A stretch of DNA of 64,000 nucleotides from JADLHS01 sp964594985 (GCA_964594985.1 CAZQNQ010000028.1:4580-68579), one strand, 5' to 3'; positions 25,882 through 35,128 are shown, counted from the first letter of the stretch. Program-made: numbers and translations. The notes: generated from the sequence alone by a model not told the origin.

Positions 25882-28671
25882 ATGGGCAAAACCCTCATCA
25901 TCGCGGAGAAACCGTCGGTCGCCAGCGACATCAGCAAGGCGCTCGGCAAGTTCCAGAAGCAACAGGACTACTTCGAGAACGACGAATACGTCATCTCGTC
26001 GGCGGTCGGTCATCTGCTCACCATCGTGCCGCCGGAGGGCGTGGAAGCCGCGCGTGGCAAGTGGACGTTCAAGTGCCTGCCGGTCATCCCGCCGCACTTT
26101 GATCTTCAGCCCATCGAGAAGAACGAGAACCGGCTCAAGGTGCTCAAGAAGCTCATCAAGCGCGACGACGTGGACAAGCTGGTCAACGCTTGCGACGCCG
26201 GGCGCGAGGGCGAATTGATTTTCCGCAACATCGTCCGTTACACGAAAGCCAAACAGCCGATCCAGCGGCTCTGGCTGCAATCCATGACGCCCGCCGCCAT
26301 CCGGGAAGGTTTCGCGGCGTTGCGCACGGATGAATCCATGCAGCCATTGTCTGATGCCGCGACGAGTCGCAGCGAGGCGGATTGGCTTGTGGGCATCAAC
26401 GGCACGCGGGCGATGACCGCGTTCAACTCCAAGCTCGGCGGTTTCTTCAAGACGACCGTGGGCCGTGTGCAGACGCCGACGCTGGCGATTCTCGTCGAAC
26501 GCGAGAAAAAGATTCGCGAGTTTGTGCCGCGCGATTTCTGGGAAGTCCTCGGGACGTTCGATGCCACGGCGGGGCAATACGTCGGTCGCTGGTTTGATGA
26601 GAAGTTTGCCAAGGCGGACGACGAGCAACTCAAGGCCGAGCGCGTCTGGGACGTGGCCCGCGCCGAAGCGATCAAGGCCAAGTGTCTCGGCAAACCCGGC
26701 ATCGTCACCGAGGAAAGCAAGCCCAGCACGTCGCTCTCGCCGTTGCTCTATGATTTGACGAGCTTGCAGCGCGACGCGAACTCGCGGTTTGGATTCAGTG
26801 CCAAGAACACCTTGGGCCTCGCGCAGGCGCTTTACGAAAAGCACAAGGTGCTCACGTATCCGAGAACGGATTCGCGCGCCCTGCCGGAGGATTACCTCAA
26901 CACCGTCAAGAGCACGCTGACGATGTTGAATGGCGTGACGGGCTATTCCTCGTTCGCCGATCAGATTCTCAACAGCGGCTGGGTGCGTCCGAACAAGCGC
27001 ATCTTCAACAACGCGAAAGTTTCGGACCACTTCGCGATCATCCCGACGACGCAAGCGCCAAAAGGTTTGTCCGAGCCGGAACAAAAACTTTACGACCTCG
27101 TCACGAAGCGGTTTCTCGCCATCTTTTATCCGGCGGCGGAATTTCTCGAAACCATGCGCATCACGCGGGTGGAGGGCGAGCCGTTCAAGAGCGCGGGCAA
27201 GGTCTTGGTGCAGCCGGGTTGGTTGACGGTTTACGGCAAGCAATCGGATTCGGATGAAACCCCGAGCCTCGTGCCGGTGAAGCCGAGCGAATCCGTCCAG
27301 ACCAGCGGCATCGAGGTGAAGCAAAACGTCACCAAGCCGCCGGCCCGCTATTCGGAAGCGACGTTGCTTTCGGCGATGGAAGGCGCGGGCAAGCTTGTGG
27401 ATGACGAGGAATTGCGCGCCGCGATGAGCGAGAAAGGGCTCGGCACTCCGGCGACGCGCGCGGCGATCATCGAAGGGTTGATCTACGAGAATTATCTGCA
27501 GCGCAACGGTCGCGAGTTACAGGCGACGGCGAAGGCGTTCTCGTTGATGGAATTGTTGAACGGGCTGGGCATTCCCGAACTCACGAAGCCGGAGCTGACG
27601 GGCGATTGGGAATTCCAGTTGCGGGAGATGCAGCGGAAGAAGATCAGCCGCGGACAGTTCATGAAGGGCATCGAGGAGATGACCCGGCGCATCGTGGATC
27701 GCGCCAAACTGTTTGAGCAGGACACGATTCCCGGCGACTTCGGGATGCTGAAGGTGGCCTGTCCGAAGTGCGGCGGCGAGGTGCATGAGAAGTATAAACA
27801 TTATCAGTGCATCAAGTGCGATTTTCAGGTGTGGAAAACTTTGTGCGGGCGGATGTTTGAGCCGGAGGAAGTCGAGACGCTCATCACCACCAAGCAGGTC
27901 GGGCCGTTGCAGGGTTTCATGAGCAAGAAGGGTTTCCCCTTTGCCGCGCTGCTCAAGATGAACGCCGAGCACAAAGTGGAGTTCGATTTCGGCAACAGCG
28001 AGAACAAGGACGGCGAAGCGGCCGTGCCGATGGACTTCACCGGCAAAGAATCGCTGGGCAAATGTCCGGCCTGTGGCGGCCAGGTGTTCGATGGCGGAAT
28101 GAATTACGTCTGCGAGAATCAGGCGGGCGTGGCGAAGTCCTGCAAGTTCCGCACGGGCAAAATCATTTTGCAGCAGGAAATTTCGCCGGAGCAGGTGAAG
28201 AAGCTGCTCGCGGAAGGGAAGACGGATTTGTTGAAAGGTTTCGTCTCCAAAAAAACGAACCGTAAGTTTGAGGCGTTCCTGGTCGTGAAGGATGGAACGA
28301 CCGCGTTTGAGTTCGCGCCCCGCGAGAAGAAGGGCAAGGGCAAGTCGTCTGAACCGCCGCCAAAGATTGATTTCACCGGCAAACCGGTCGTGGGCAAATG
28401 TCCCAAGTGCGGCGGTCAGGTATTTGACGTCGAGGCGGGATACATTTGCGGGAACGCGCAGCTTGAGGCGAAGTCGTGCAAGTTCAAGATCGGCAAAACG
28501 ATTCTGGAGCAACCCATCGAAGCCGCGCAGGCCGAGAAGATTCTCAAGACGAGCAAGAGCGACCTGTTGGACAAATTCATCTCCAAATCCGGCAAGCCGT
28601 TCCCCGCGTTCCTCGTGATGGACAAGAAGGGCAAGATCACCTTCGAGTTCCCGCCGCGCGAAGGTGAGTAA
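25882..28671 (+). CDS. topB: DNA topoisomerase III with three C-terminal zinc-finger repeats
   Basis: Type IA topoisomerase that decatenates and unlinks single strands. Toprim domain at the N-terminus (LIIAEKPSVASDISKALG and DAGREGELIFRN), then TTVGRVQTPTLAILVERE, and the active-site Tyr326 in LTYPRTDSR. After about residue 620 three repeats follow, each with a CxxCGG knuckle and a downstream GF-SKK-like motif: CPKCGGEVHEKYKHYQC, CPACGGQVFDGGMNYVC and CPKCGGQVFDVEAGYIC. The last two have extra Cys and match the topoisomerase C-terminal repeat. Length of 929 is long for TopB because of these repeats. The stop lies within the start region of the next gene. Confidence 0.95.
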   Translation: MGKTLIIAEKPSVASDISKALGKFQKQQDYFENDEYVISSAVGHLLTIVPPEGVEAARGKWTFKCLPVIPPHFDLQPIEKNENRLKVLKKLIKRDDVDKLVNACDAGREGELIFRNIVRYTKAKQPIQRLWLQSMTPAAIREGFAALRTDESMQPLSDAATSRSEADWLVGINGTRAMTAFNSKLGGFFKTTVGRVQTPTLAILVEREKKIREFVPRDFWEVLGTFDATAGQYVGRWFDEKFAKADDEQLKAERVWDVARAEAIKAKCLGKPGIVTEESKPSTSLSPLLYDLTSLQRDANSRFGFSAKNTLGLAQALYEKHKVLTYPRTDSRALPEDYLNTVKSTLTMLNGVTGYSSFADQILNSGWVRPNKRIFNNAKVSDHFAIIPTTQAPKGLSEPEQKLYDLVTKRFLAIFYPAAEFLETMRITRVEGEPFKSAGKVLVQPGWLTVYGKQSDSDETPSLVPVKPSESVQTSGIEVKQNVTKPPARYSEATLLSAMEGAGKLVDDEELRAAMSEKGLGTPATRAAIIEGLIYENYLQRNGRELQATAKAFSLMELLNGLGIPELTKPELTGDWEFQLREMQRKKISRGQFMKGIEEMTRRIVDRAKLFEQDTIPGDFGMLKVACPKCGGEVHEKYKHYQCIKCDFQVWKTLCGRMFEPEEVETLITTKQVGPLQGFMSKKGFPFAALLKMNAEHKVEFDFGNSENKDGEAAVPMDFTGKESLGKCPACGGQVFDGGMNYVCENQAGVAKSCKFRTGKIILQQEISPEQVKKLLAEGKTDLLKGFVSKKTNRKFEAFLVVKDGTTAFEFAPREKKGKGKSSEPPPKIDFTGKPVVGKCPKCGGQVFDVEAGYICGNAQLEAKSCKFKIGKTILEQPIEAAQAEKILKTSKSDLLDKFISKSGKPFPAFLVMDKKGKITFEFPPREGE

Positions 28672-30178
28672 GGTGAAAGCTCCGAGGCAAAAGCTTTGGC
28701 GTAGAATTTTGCTGGGATTGGCGCTGGGATTTCTTCTGATTGTGGCCTTGGTTGCCCGGCCGATTTTTCATCTTGCTCGCACAATCTGGAATGACCGTGA
28801 TGAAATTGCCGCTTTGCCCCGCACCGGGGGGGCGAACGATGCAAGTCGGTTGAATGAGAGTCAGGTCCGGGAAACTTGGAATACCCCGGCAGACCGGCAG
28901 GCTGCCGAATCGCAACTGGTGGAATTATTGCAGCGAGCGAGGACGAATCACCTCAAGGTTTCCATCGCGGGTGCCCGGCATAGCATGGGAGCGCATACCA
29001 TCGCTGAAGATGGGATTGTGGTGGACATGCTGTCATTCAAACACATGGAGCTGGACGCGGGTGAGAGGCTCTTGCGAGTTCAATCAGGGGCGCGCTGGCA
29101 TGATGTGATCCGCTTTTTGAATGCGCGGGGGTTGTCGGTCGAAATCATGCAGTCCAACGATGATTTTTCGGTTGGCGGCTCGATCAGCGTGAATTGCCAC
29201 GGTTGGCAGTTCGATCGTCCTCCCATTGCTTCATCCGTGGAGTCCTTCCGGTTGATGCAGGCGGACGGGAGCGTAGTGCGGTGCGGTCGTGCGGAAAACC
29301 AGGAATTATTTTCGCTTGTCCTGGGCGGCTACGGGCTGTTTGGCATTATTTTAGACGTCACATTGCGCGTTGTTCCAAACGAGCGTTACCTGATTGAAAG
29401 GATTGGTGTCGCGACGGAAAATTACGCCGCGACATTTGCTGAAAAAACGTCCGGGGCGACGAACATTGGAATGGTCTATGGGCGCTTGCGCGTTACCCCG
29501 GATGAATTTCTGTCGCAAGGCATCCTAACCATCTTGCGTCGTAAATCCGGAAACGATTCATTGGTAACTCCGTTCGCCCCAGCCAAGCCAGCTACGCTGA
29601 AGCGCGCGATTTTTCGCGGCAGCGTGGGCAGCGATTACGGCAAGCAATTACGCTGGAATGCGGAGAAATATTTTGGCCCGTGGCTCTCGGGTGATGAATT
29701 TGATCGCAACACCCTGCTGTCTGATTCGGCGGAATGGTTTCAAAACCGTAGGACGAACAGCACGGACATTTTGATGGAATGCTTTGTCCCGCCCGCGCAA
29801 TTTGAGCCGTTCCTTGGGGAATTGCGGCGGATTATCCCGCAGAACCATGCCGACCTGTTGAATCTCACCGTGCGCCACGTTAAACGGGACGATGATTCAT
29901 TTCTTCGATATGCTGACCGCGAAATGTTCGCCCTGGTGATGCTGTTCAATCAAACCTGTGATGCGACCGGTGAAGCGCAGATGCGGACGGTGGCGCAGGA
30001 AATCATTGCCGCAGCGCTAAAGCACGGCGGAAATTACTATCTGCCTTATCGCCTGCACGCAACAGTAGAGCAATTCAGGCAGGCCTATCCGCAAGCGAAA
30101 CAATTCTTTGAATCAAAGCGTAAGTACGATCCCGATGAATTGTTTGAGAATGGGTTTTATCGAACCTACGGCAAATGA
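28664..30178 (+). CDS. Membrane-anchored FAD-binding oxidoreductase (aldonolactone oxidase-like)
   Basis: 504 residues starting at GTG 28664 (GTG 28673 is also possible), overlapping the topB stop. An N-terminal transmembrane helix (about 13-32) is followed by a PCMH-type FAD domain: SIAGARHSMGAHTI, VVDMLSF, and the Gly/Ser-rich FSVGGSISVNCHG and LGGYGLFGIILDVTLRV. The C-terminal half (about 250-504) resembles the sugar-1,4-lactone oxidase cap, with a final region including YYLPYRLHA. Expected to oxidise an alcohol or sugar acid; the substrate is unknown. It overlaps the following xer gene by four bases (ATGA), so topB, this gene and xer form one unit. Confidence 0.85.
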   Translation: MSKVKAPRQKLWRRILLGLALGFLLIVALVARPIFHLARTIWNDRDEIAALPRTGGANDASRLNESQVRETWNTPADRQAAESQLVELLQRARTNHLKVSIAGARHSMGAHTIAEDGIVVDMLSFKHMELDAGERLLRVQSGARWHDVIRFLNARGLSVEIMQSNDDFSVGGSISVNCHGWQFDRPPIASSVESFRLMQADGSVVRCGRAENQELFSLVLGGYGLFGIILDVTLRVVPNERYLIERIGVATENYAATFAEKTSGATNIGMVYGRLRVTPDEFLSQGILTILRRKSGNDSLVTPFAPAKPATLKRAIFRGSVGSDYGKQLRWNAEKYFGPWLSGDEFDRNTLLSDSAEWFQNRRTNSTDILMECFVPPAQFEPFLGELRRIIPQNHADLLNLTVRHVKRDDDSFLRYADREMFALVMLFNQTCDATGEAQMRTVAQEIIAAALKHGGNYYLPYRLHATVEQFRQAYPQAKQFFESKRKYDPDELFENGFYRTYGK

Positions 30179-31137
30179 CTAAAGCGCCAAACAATGCCAG
30201 CCCCGGCGACGAGGAGATTTCTAGATTCCTGACCCATCTTGCCACGGATCGCGGCGCTTCGAGTTATACCCAGCGGAATTATCAGCAGGCACTCACGGAG
30301 TTCTGCTTCTGGCATAAGAATGAGCGGAAGGCCGTGCCAGCCTGGGAAAAGCTGCAGCGGGATGACTTTCGCGGCTATTTGCGCTTTCTGGGACGACAGA
30401 ACCTTGGCCGGGCGGCGATTGCGCTGCGGTTTTCGACACTACGGACGTTCTACAAATTCCTCATCCGGCGCGGGGCAGTGGAAAGTTCGCCCATCAAAAA
30501 CATCGCGTTGCCAAAATTGCCGAAACGCCTGCCGCAGTTTTTGACGGTGAAGCAGATGGAGGATTTGCTGGTCGCGCCGTTAGCTGGTCTGAAGTCGCCC
30601 AAAAAGAAATCTGCTGGCCGTCCCGTGTCGGTGGCGGCGTGTTATCGGGATGTAGCCATCCTGGAGACGATCTACTCATGCGGATTGCGGATCAGCGAGA
30701 TGGTGGGGCTGCGGGTTGCGGACATTGATTGGAGCGAACAGATCGTCCGGGTGCGCGGCAAAGGCAAGAAGGAGCGGCTGTTGCCTATAAGCAAGACAGC
30801 GTTACAGGCGATTGGACACTATTGGACACACTTGCCGGAACGTCCGACGGAAACGACGCCGGTTTTTTTGTCGGAAACGAAAGCGCGCTCCCCGATGAAT
30901 CCCACGATGCTGCAGCGGCGCTTGAAGACCTATCTGGTGCGGGCGGGGCTGGATCCGGCCATCACACCGCACAAATTGCGACACAGCTACGCGACGCATC
31001 TTCTGGATGCCGGCGCGGATCTACGCAGCGTGCAGGAGCTGTTGGGCCATGCGCATCTGGTCACGACGCAGGTGTACACGCATGTTTCGACCGAGCGGTT
31101 GAAGAAGGCATACGAGCAGGCGCATCCGCGGGCGTGA
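30175..31137 (+). CDS. Tyrosine recombinase XerC/XerD
   Basis: 320-residue site-specific recombinase, likely for chromosome dimer resolution at dif. The SAM-like N-terminal core-binding domain is at about residues 10-105. The catalytic domain has Arg172 (SCGLRISEMVGL), Lys196 (RGKGKKERLLP), His266 and Arg269 (PHKLRHSYATHLL), His292 (LLGHAHL) and the nucleophile Tyr301 (TTQVYTHVS). It reads as a housekeeping Xer rather than an integron or phage integrase; there are no attachment sites nearby. XerC and XerD cannot be separated here. Between residues 140 and 150 a short Lys-rich insert (SPKKKSAGRP) is present. Confidence 0.93.
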   Translation: MTKAPNNASPGDEEISRFLTHLATDRGASSYTQRNYQQALTEFCFWHKNERKAVPAWEKLQRDDFRGYLRFLGRQNLGRAAIALRFSTLRTFYKFLIRRGAVESSPIKNIALPKLPKRLPQFLTVKQMEDLLVAPLAGLKSPKKKSAGRPVSVAACYRDVAILETIYSCGLRISEMVGLRVADIDWSEQIVRVRGKGKKERLLPISKTALQAIGHYWTHLPERPTETTPVFLSETKARSPMNPTMLQRRLKTYLVRAGLDPAITPHKLRHSYATHLLDAGADLRSVQELLGHAHLVTTQVYTHVSTERLKKAYEQAHPRA

Positions 31138-31354
31138 GGGCGTGTTGCCCCGGGGGCGGCCCGGGAATTTTCCGGGGTGGGGCTGGCATTACGGCTGCGC
31201 AAGCAACGGCGACCGGAGGTTTGTCACCAGTGCGAACGATGAACAACCGGTTGCCTTGCGAGGAGGTCTGATCGCACTGCGAATCAAGTCGCAGTTGTTT
31301 TCCGCCTCTGGAGAGTTGTATCGGCAGGGCCAACCAGAAGTTAAGGAAATAATT
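31138..31354. other. Intergenic region before the PEP-CTERM genes
   Basis: 217 bases with GC-rich clusters (CCCGGGGGCGGCCCGGG near 31149). TGGCATTACGGCTGC at 31184-31198 has the GG-N10-GC spacing of sigma-54 promoters, which have been reported upstream of PEP-CTERM genes in other bacteria. A Shine-Dalgarno AAGGA lies at about 31343. Confidence 0.4.
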
Positions 31355-32953
31355 ATGCCGTGTCTGCCCACGGTCGGTGGTCGAGTCCTGGAATTGTCCG
31401 CATCCGCTTTGGCGGGGCATCGGTTCTTCCGGCGTAACACCGCGCGTTTGCTCATCTTGCTGGCAGTGGTTTTGCCTGCCGTAACAGTGTCGGCGGCGGT
31501 CGCCAATTACACCTGGGCGCCGGTTCTCCCGGGGAATGCTCGCTGGAGTCGTTCCGTCAACTGGTCCCTCTTGAATCCCCCGCCCGCCAACAATGTCAGC
31601 GGGTTGACCAACACGGATGTGACTTTTGCCGGGACGAGCAAGCTGACCCCCGTGATGGATATGAATTATTATATCCACGCCCTGACGTTCGCGTCCGGGG
31701 CCGGGGCATTCACGCTCACCCCGCAAAACAGTCAGGTGCTCTTTCTCGGCGCGGGCGGCATCACCAACCGAAGTGTGAACACGCAGACCATCCAAAACGC
31801 CGTGACCGTGAGGGCGGATCAAAGCTGGTTCGCCAATTCTGGGAATCTGGTTTTTGGCGGCCCGGTCAATCTGACGGGCGGTGATCTGACCATTGCGGGT
31901 GGCTTTACCACCACAATTCAAGGCAGCATTTCCGGCGGGGGAGAGTTGATCAAGGCCGGGGCCGGCAATTTGATTCTCAGTGGAACCGCCGCCAATCCGT
32001 TCACGGGTGGGCTGACGCTCAACAGCGGGACCGTTACCGTCGCAAAGAACAACGCGCTTGGTACCGGGCCGCTCACCCTTAACGGCGGCTTGCTGAATCT
32101 CGGGGCTTACAATCTGACAGCGAGTTCGGTTGTGCTGGCGGGTGGGACGATCAACAGTTCTTCGGGCGGGATCAGCAGCAGTTCCGACTATCAACTCCAG
32201 TCCGGCACAGTTTCGACTCGTTTAGGCGGCACGGGCGGTTTGATCAAAACCACCTCTGGCGCAGTCACGTTGACGGCGGCCAATACATATACCGGCGGAA
32301 CTCGGATTCAAGGCGGCCGGTTGACGGTGAACAATACGACCGGCAGCGGCACGGGAACCGGGCCGGTGTCCATCGGCGCCGGTGGTTTGTTGACGGGCAC
32401 TGGGACGCTCACCGGGTTCGTGACGAATGCGCCGGGCGGCATGATTTCGGCCGGTAACGAAATCGGCGTGCTCAATCTCGGGAACACCATCTGGTTCGGC
32501 GGCGCGGCGAATCGCTGGGATCTTGCGGATGCGGCCGGCACGGCAGGCGTCGGCTGGGATTTGTTGAACATCAACGGAACGCTGACATTGTCGGCCACAA
32601 TGCCAAACCGGGCAATCATTGACGTCACATCATTCACCTTGGGAGGGGTGACCGGCCTCACGGCGAACTTTGATCCGACCCAGAACTACTTGTGGACGTT
32701 CGTGCAGACGACGGGTGGGATCATCTTTGAGCCCGGTTTTGATGTGGGAACTGTGTTTGAACTGGTGACGGGAAATTTTCAGAACCCAACCCTTGGCGGT
32801 CTTTTCGGGGTCGAACTGTCAGGGGACGGGCGGAGTTTGAATATCTCTTACAACGCCGCGATTCCCGTTCCCGAGCCGAATCAGTTCGCGTTGGTCGGGG
32901 TGGGCTTTTGCGGCCTGATCTATTTGCGCCGTTTCAAGAGAAACTGGGCATGA
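31355..32953 (+). CDS. PEP-CTERM protein with autotransporter-associated beta-strand repeats
   Basis: 532 residues from the ATG at 31355, which has an AAGGA ribosome site about 8 bases upstream; the longer frame lacks one. Signal peptide about 1-48 (RRNTARLLILLAVVLPAVTVSAAV). The body is beta-helical with autotransporter strand motifs (LIKAGAGNLILSGTAANPFTGG and LIKTTSGAVTLTAANTYTGG). The C-terminus VPEPNQFALVGVGFCGLIYLRRFKR is a PEP-CTERM sorting signal: VPEP, a transmembrane stretch and basic residues, which exosortase is expected to process. So it is exported, then cut and attached or released at the surface. No exosortase gene is in the window. Confidence 0.9.
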   Translation: MPCLPTVGGRVLELSASALAGHRFFRRNTARLLILLAVVLPAVTVSAAVANYTWAPVLPGNARWSRSVNWSLLNPPPANNVSGLTNTDVTFAGTSKLTPVMDMNYYIHALTFASGAGAFTLTPQNSQVLFLGAGGITNRSVNTQTIQNAVTVRADQSWFANSGNLVFGGPVNLTGGDLTIAGGFTTTIQGSISGGGELIKAGAGNLILSGTAANPFTGGLTLNSGTVTVAKNNALGTGPLTLNGGLLNLGAYNLTASSVVLAGGTINSSSGGISSSSDYQLQSGTVSTRLGGTGGLIKTTSGAVTLTAANTYTGGTRIQGGRLTVNNTTGSGTGTGPVSIGAGGLLTGTGTLTGFVTNAPGGMISAGNEIGVLNLGNTIWFGGAANRWDLADAAGTAGVGWDLLNINGTLTLSATMPNRAIIDVTSFTLGGVTGLTANFDPTQNYLWTFVQTTGGIIFEPGFDVGTVFELVTGNFQNPTLGGLFGVELSGDGRSLNISYNAAIPVPEPNQFALVGVGFCGLIYLRRFKRNWA

Positions 32954-32992
32954 CCTGACATTGGCAAGCGATGTGCTGAATGCAGAATCAAT

Positions 32993-33373
32993 ATGGTGCA
33001 TCAACATCCAGCTGACGTTCGCGCCGCCTCGGCATTGCGGGGGCTGGGCCGCAAGCGCCGTAAACATCGTCGCGTGCTGCGGGCGATTGAGTCGGTGGCG
33101 GCGATCATTCCCAGCATCGTGTTGATTTTGCACCTGCTGGGAAAGAGTGATGGAATGGCGGCAGAACCAGCCAAAAACCCGATGCCGCCGCCGGGCAGCC
33201 AACCGCAGGCTGTGGAGGAGGTGCAAGTGGCCGCCGCCGCAGGGGTGCAAGTGGTCGCCGTGCCGGAACCCAGTGCAACTGCGTTAATGGTGCTGGGGGC
33301 GGGCTTGCTGTTATACTTCCATCGCAAAACCTCGGCAAATCAGCCCTCCAAGACCGCCACGGCCGTCGCGTAA
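32993..33373 (+). CDS. Small PEP-CTERM protein
   Basis: 126 residues. A strongly basic N-terminus (GLGRKRRKHRRVLRAIES) runs into a hydrophobic segment (VAAIIPSIVLILHLLG, about 36-50) that could be a signal anchor. A low-complexity Pro/Ala/Val linker follows, then VAVPEPSATALMVLGAGLLLYFHRKTS, a PEP-CTERM signal near the end. A 15-residue tail after the basic cluster is unusual. The middle contains no recognisable domain. It starts 39 bases after the preceding PEP-CTERM gene and ends 34 bases inside the convergent acpS. It is real if the PEP-CTERM match is taken as evidence; the start is less certain. Confidence 0.65.
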   Translation: MVHQHPADVRAASALRGLGRKRRKHRRVLRAIESVAAIIPSIVLILHLLGKSDGMAAEPAKNPMPPPGSQPQAVEEVQVAAAAGVQVVAVPEPSATALMVLGAGLLLYFHRKTSANQPSKTATAVA

Positions 33374-33717
33374 TTGTGCGTGTGGCTGAGGCTGATCAGC
33401 AGCAGCTTCGCTTTCCGGGTCGTGAACAAGGCTTTCCCGCCGTCATGCAAGACGACATACGGTTCTCCTGATTCCCGCCGGCAAATTTCCATGTCATGCC
33501 AGCCGAGGTACGCGCCGATGCCGGTGCCGAAGGCTTTTGAAATGGCTTCCTTGGCGGCGAACCGGGCGGCGACGTATTGCGCGGGATGTTGAAACAGGCG
33601 GCAATAGGCGATCTCGCTGGGACGCAGGATGCGTTGAGTGAAACTGTCCCCGAAACGTTCCAGGGACGATTTGATGCGGGCGACTTCTGTGATATCCGTG
33701 CCGATGCCAAGAATCAT
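33340..33717 (-). CDS. acpS: Holo-[acyl-carrier-protein] synthase
   Basis: Transfers 4'-phosphopantetheine from CoA to the Ser of apo-ACP, activating fatty acid synthesis. The 125 residues match the family. GIGTDITEVARIKSSL (metal-binding Asp) and AARFAAKEAISKAFGTGIG (metal-binding Glu and Lys) are present, with LLISLSHTHNYATAVAV at the C-terminal strand. It overlaps the small PEP-CTERM gene at the 3' end and is divergent from an ACP phosphodiesterase gene, with 99 bases between them. Confidence 0.96.
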   Translation of the reverse strand: MILGIGTDITEVARIKSSLERFGDSFTQRILRPSEIAYCRLFQHPAQYVAARFAAKEAISKAFGTGIGAYLGWHDMEICRRESGEPYVVLHDGGKALFTTRKAKLLLISLSHTHNYATAVAVLEG

Positions 33718-33816
33718 GATGGTGAGAGTATTGTGGGCGGGCGGCCTTGACGCGCAAGCAAACTCCGACTAGGTCGGAGGGATGTTGCGGAACTCAAACC
33801 AGCGGCGGGCCGATTT

Positions 33817-34428
33817 ATGAACTGGCTCGCCCATGCCTTGCTCTCGGAAAATACGACCGCATTTCGTCTCGGCAACCTGATGCCTGATTTCCTGAGCGCG
33901 GCCGAACTCAGCCTGCTCGATCCGATATTTCAGCCGGGCGCGGCCTGTCATCGGCAGATTGATGCCTTTACAGACCAACATCCGGTGGTGCGTGGCAGCG
34001 TGCGACGGTTTGCCACGCATCGGCGCGTGGCCCCGGTGTTGGTGGACGTCTTCTACGATCATTTTCTCTCTGTTGACTGGGCGCAGCATTCGCCGCAGTC
34101 GTTAGAATCGTTTATCGCCGAAGTTTACGAGTCGTTCGACGCGCACCGGTTGCAGTTGCCGGAATCCCTCCGGCCGATGTTGCAACGGATGCGCGCGGAG
34201 AATTGGCTTGGTTCGTATCGTGATCTCGACGGATTGCGATGCACGCTGACGCGGATGGAACGACGATTCCGGCGCCGCGTTGACTTGGTCGGCGGGCTGG
34301 TGGAACTAGAGCGAAATTACGCCGCGCTCCATGAAGATTTTCGGAAGTTCTTCCCTGAGCTTCGCGCGGCAACATCGGCAGGCTGGCTTAACTCCGATAA
34401 TCCTTCATCAGCGCGAGCATCTCTTTGA
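33817..34428 (+). CDS. acpH: Acyl carrier protein phosphodiesterase (AcpH family)
   Basis: Predicted to remove phosphopantetheine from holo-ACP, the reverse of AcpS. The 203 residues are close to the family's length. It has the HD-like start MNWLAHALLSENTTAFRLGNLMPDFL, HRQIDAFTDQHPVV, and VLVDVFYDHFLSVDW with the conserved metal-site Asp and His residues. Its 3' end overlaps the convergent pdxJ by 41 bases. Finding the two opposing ACP modifiers back to back with a shared promoter gap suggests a common control. Some members of this family may have other diesterase substrates. Confidence 0.87.
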   Translation: MNWLAHALLSENTTAFRLGNLMPDFLSAAELSLLDPIFQPGAACHRQIDAFTDQHPVVRGSVRRFATHRRVAPVLVDVFYDHFLSVDWAQHSPQSLESFIAEVYESFDAHRLQLPESLRPMLQRMRAENWLGSYRDLDGLRCTLTRMERRFRRRVDLVGGLVELERNYAALHEDFRKFFPELRAATSAGWLNSDNPSSARASL

Positions 34429-35128
34429 CGGCGTTGGTCAGGCCGGAGAAAACCGCCCGGCTCACGATGCCGTGACCGATGTTGAGTTCCACGAGATGCG
34501 GTACGCGATGGAGGGTGAGCAGGTTTTCGTAGTTCAAACCGTGCCCGGCATTCACTTTCAAGCCCAGCGCGTGCGCCTGCTTCGCGCCGTCAATCAGGCG
34601 CTGCAATTCCACCTCGCGTTTCGCGGCATCGTGGAAATGTTCCGCGAACTGCCCGGTGTGCAATTCGATGAACTGGCTGCCGGTGCGGGCCGAAGCTTCG
34701 ATCTGCTGCGGGTCGGGTGCGATGAACAAGCTGACTTCGATGCCCGCGTCGGTCATCCGCTTGCAGGTGTCGGTAAGGGAAGCTTTGTTTCCGACCACGT
34801 CGAGGCCGCCTTCGGTGGTGATTTCCTGGCGGCGTTCGGGGACGAGACAGACGATGTCAGGCTGGAGCTTCAAAGCGATGGTGATGATCTCGGGCGCGTT
34901 GGCCATCTCCAGATTGAAGCGGGTGCGGATGGTTTCGCGGAGTTTCCAGATGTCACGATCCTGGATATGGCGACGGTCTTCGCGCAGATGCGCGGTGATG
35001 CCGTGCGCGCCGGCGGCTTCGCAGACGTGCGCCGCCTCCACGGGGGAAGGTTCGCCGTGCGCCAATCCGCGATAGCGCGCTTCGCGGATTGTGGCGACGT
35101 GGTCAATGTTGACACCAAGCTTTAACAC
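34388..35128 (-). CDS. pdxJ: Pyridoxine 5'-phosphate synthase
   Basis: Condenses 3-amino-2-oxopropyl phosphate with 1-deoxyxylulose 5-phosphate to make PNP, in the DXP-dependent vitamin B6 route. The TIM-barrel family is clear: KLGVNIDHVATIREAR (His), EAAGAHGITAHLREDRRHI, FNLEMA, LVPERRQEITTEGGLDV, and GLKVNAGHGLNYEN. Length of 246 is typical. In E. coli pdxJ lies directly upstream of acpS. Here acpS is on the same strand two genes on, with the oppositely oriented acpH between them. Confidence 0.97.
   Translation of the reverse strand: MLKLGVNIDHVATIREARYRGLAHGEPSPVEAAHVCEAAGAHGITAHLREDRRHIQDRDIWKLRETIRTRFNLEMANAPEIITIALKLQPDIVCLVPERRQEITTEGGLDVVGNKASLTDTCKRMTDAGIEVSLFIAPDPQQIEASARTGSQFIELHTGQFAEHFHDAAKREVELQRLIDGAKQAHALGLKVNAGHGLNYENLLTLHRVPHLVELNIGHGIVSRAVFSGLTNAVKEMLALMKDYRS

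Noticed and set aside
30175..31137. Integron or phage integrase
   Set aside because: The gene has the length and motifs of a housekeeping Xer recombinase and there are no adjacent attachment sites, cassettes or phage genes.
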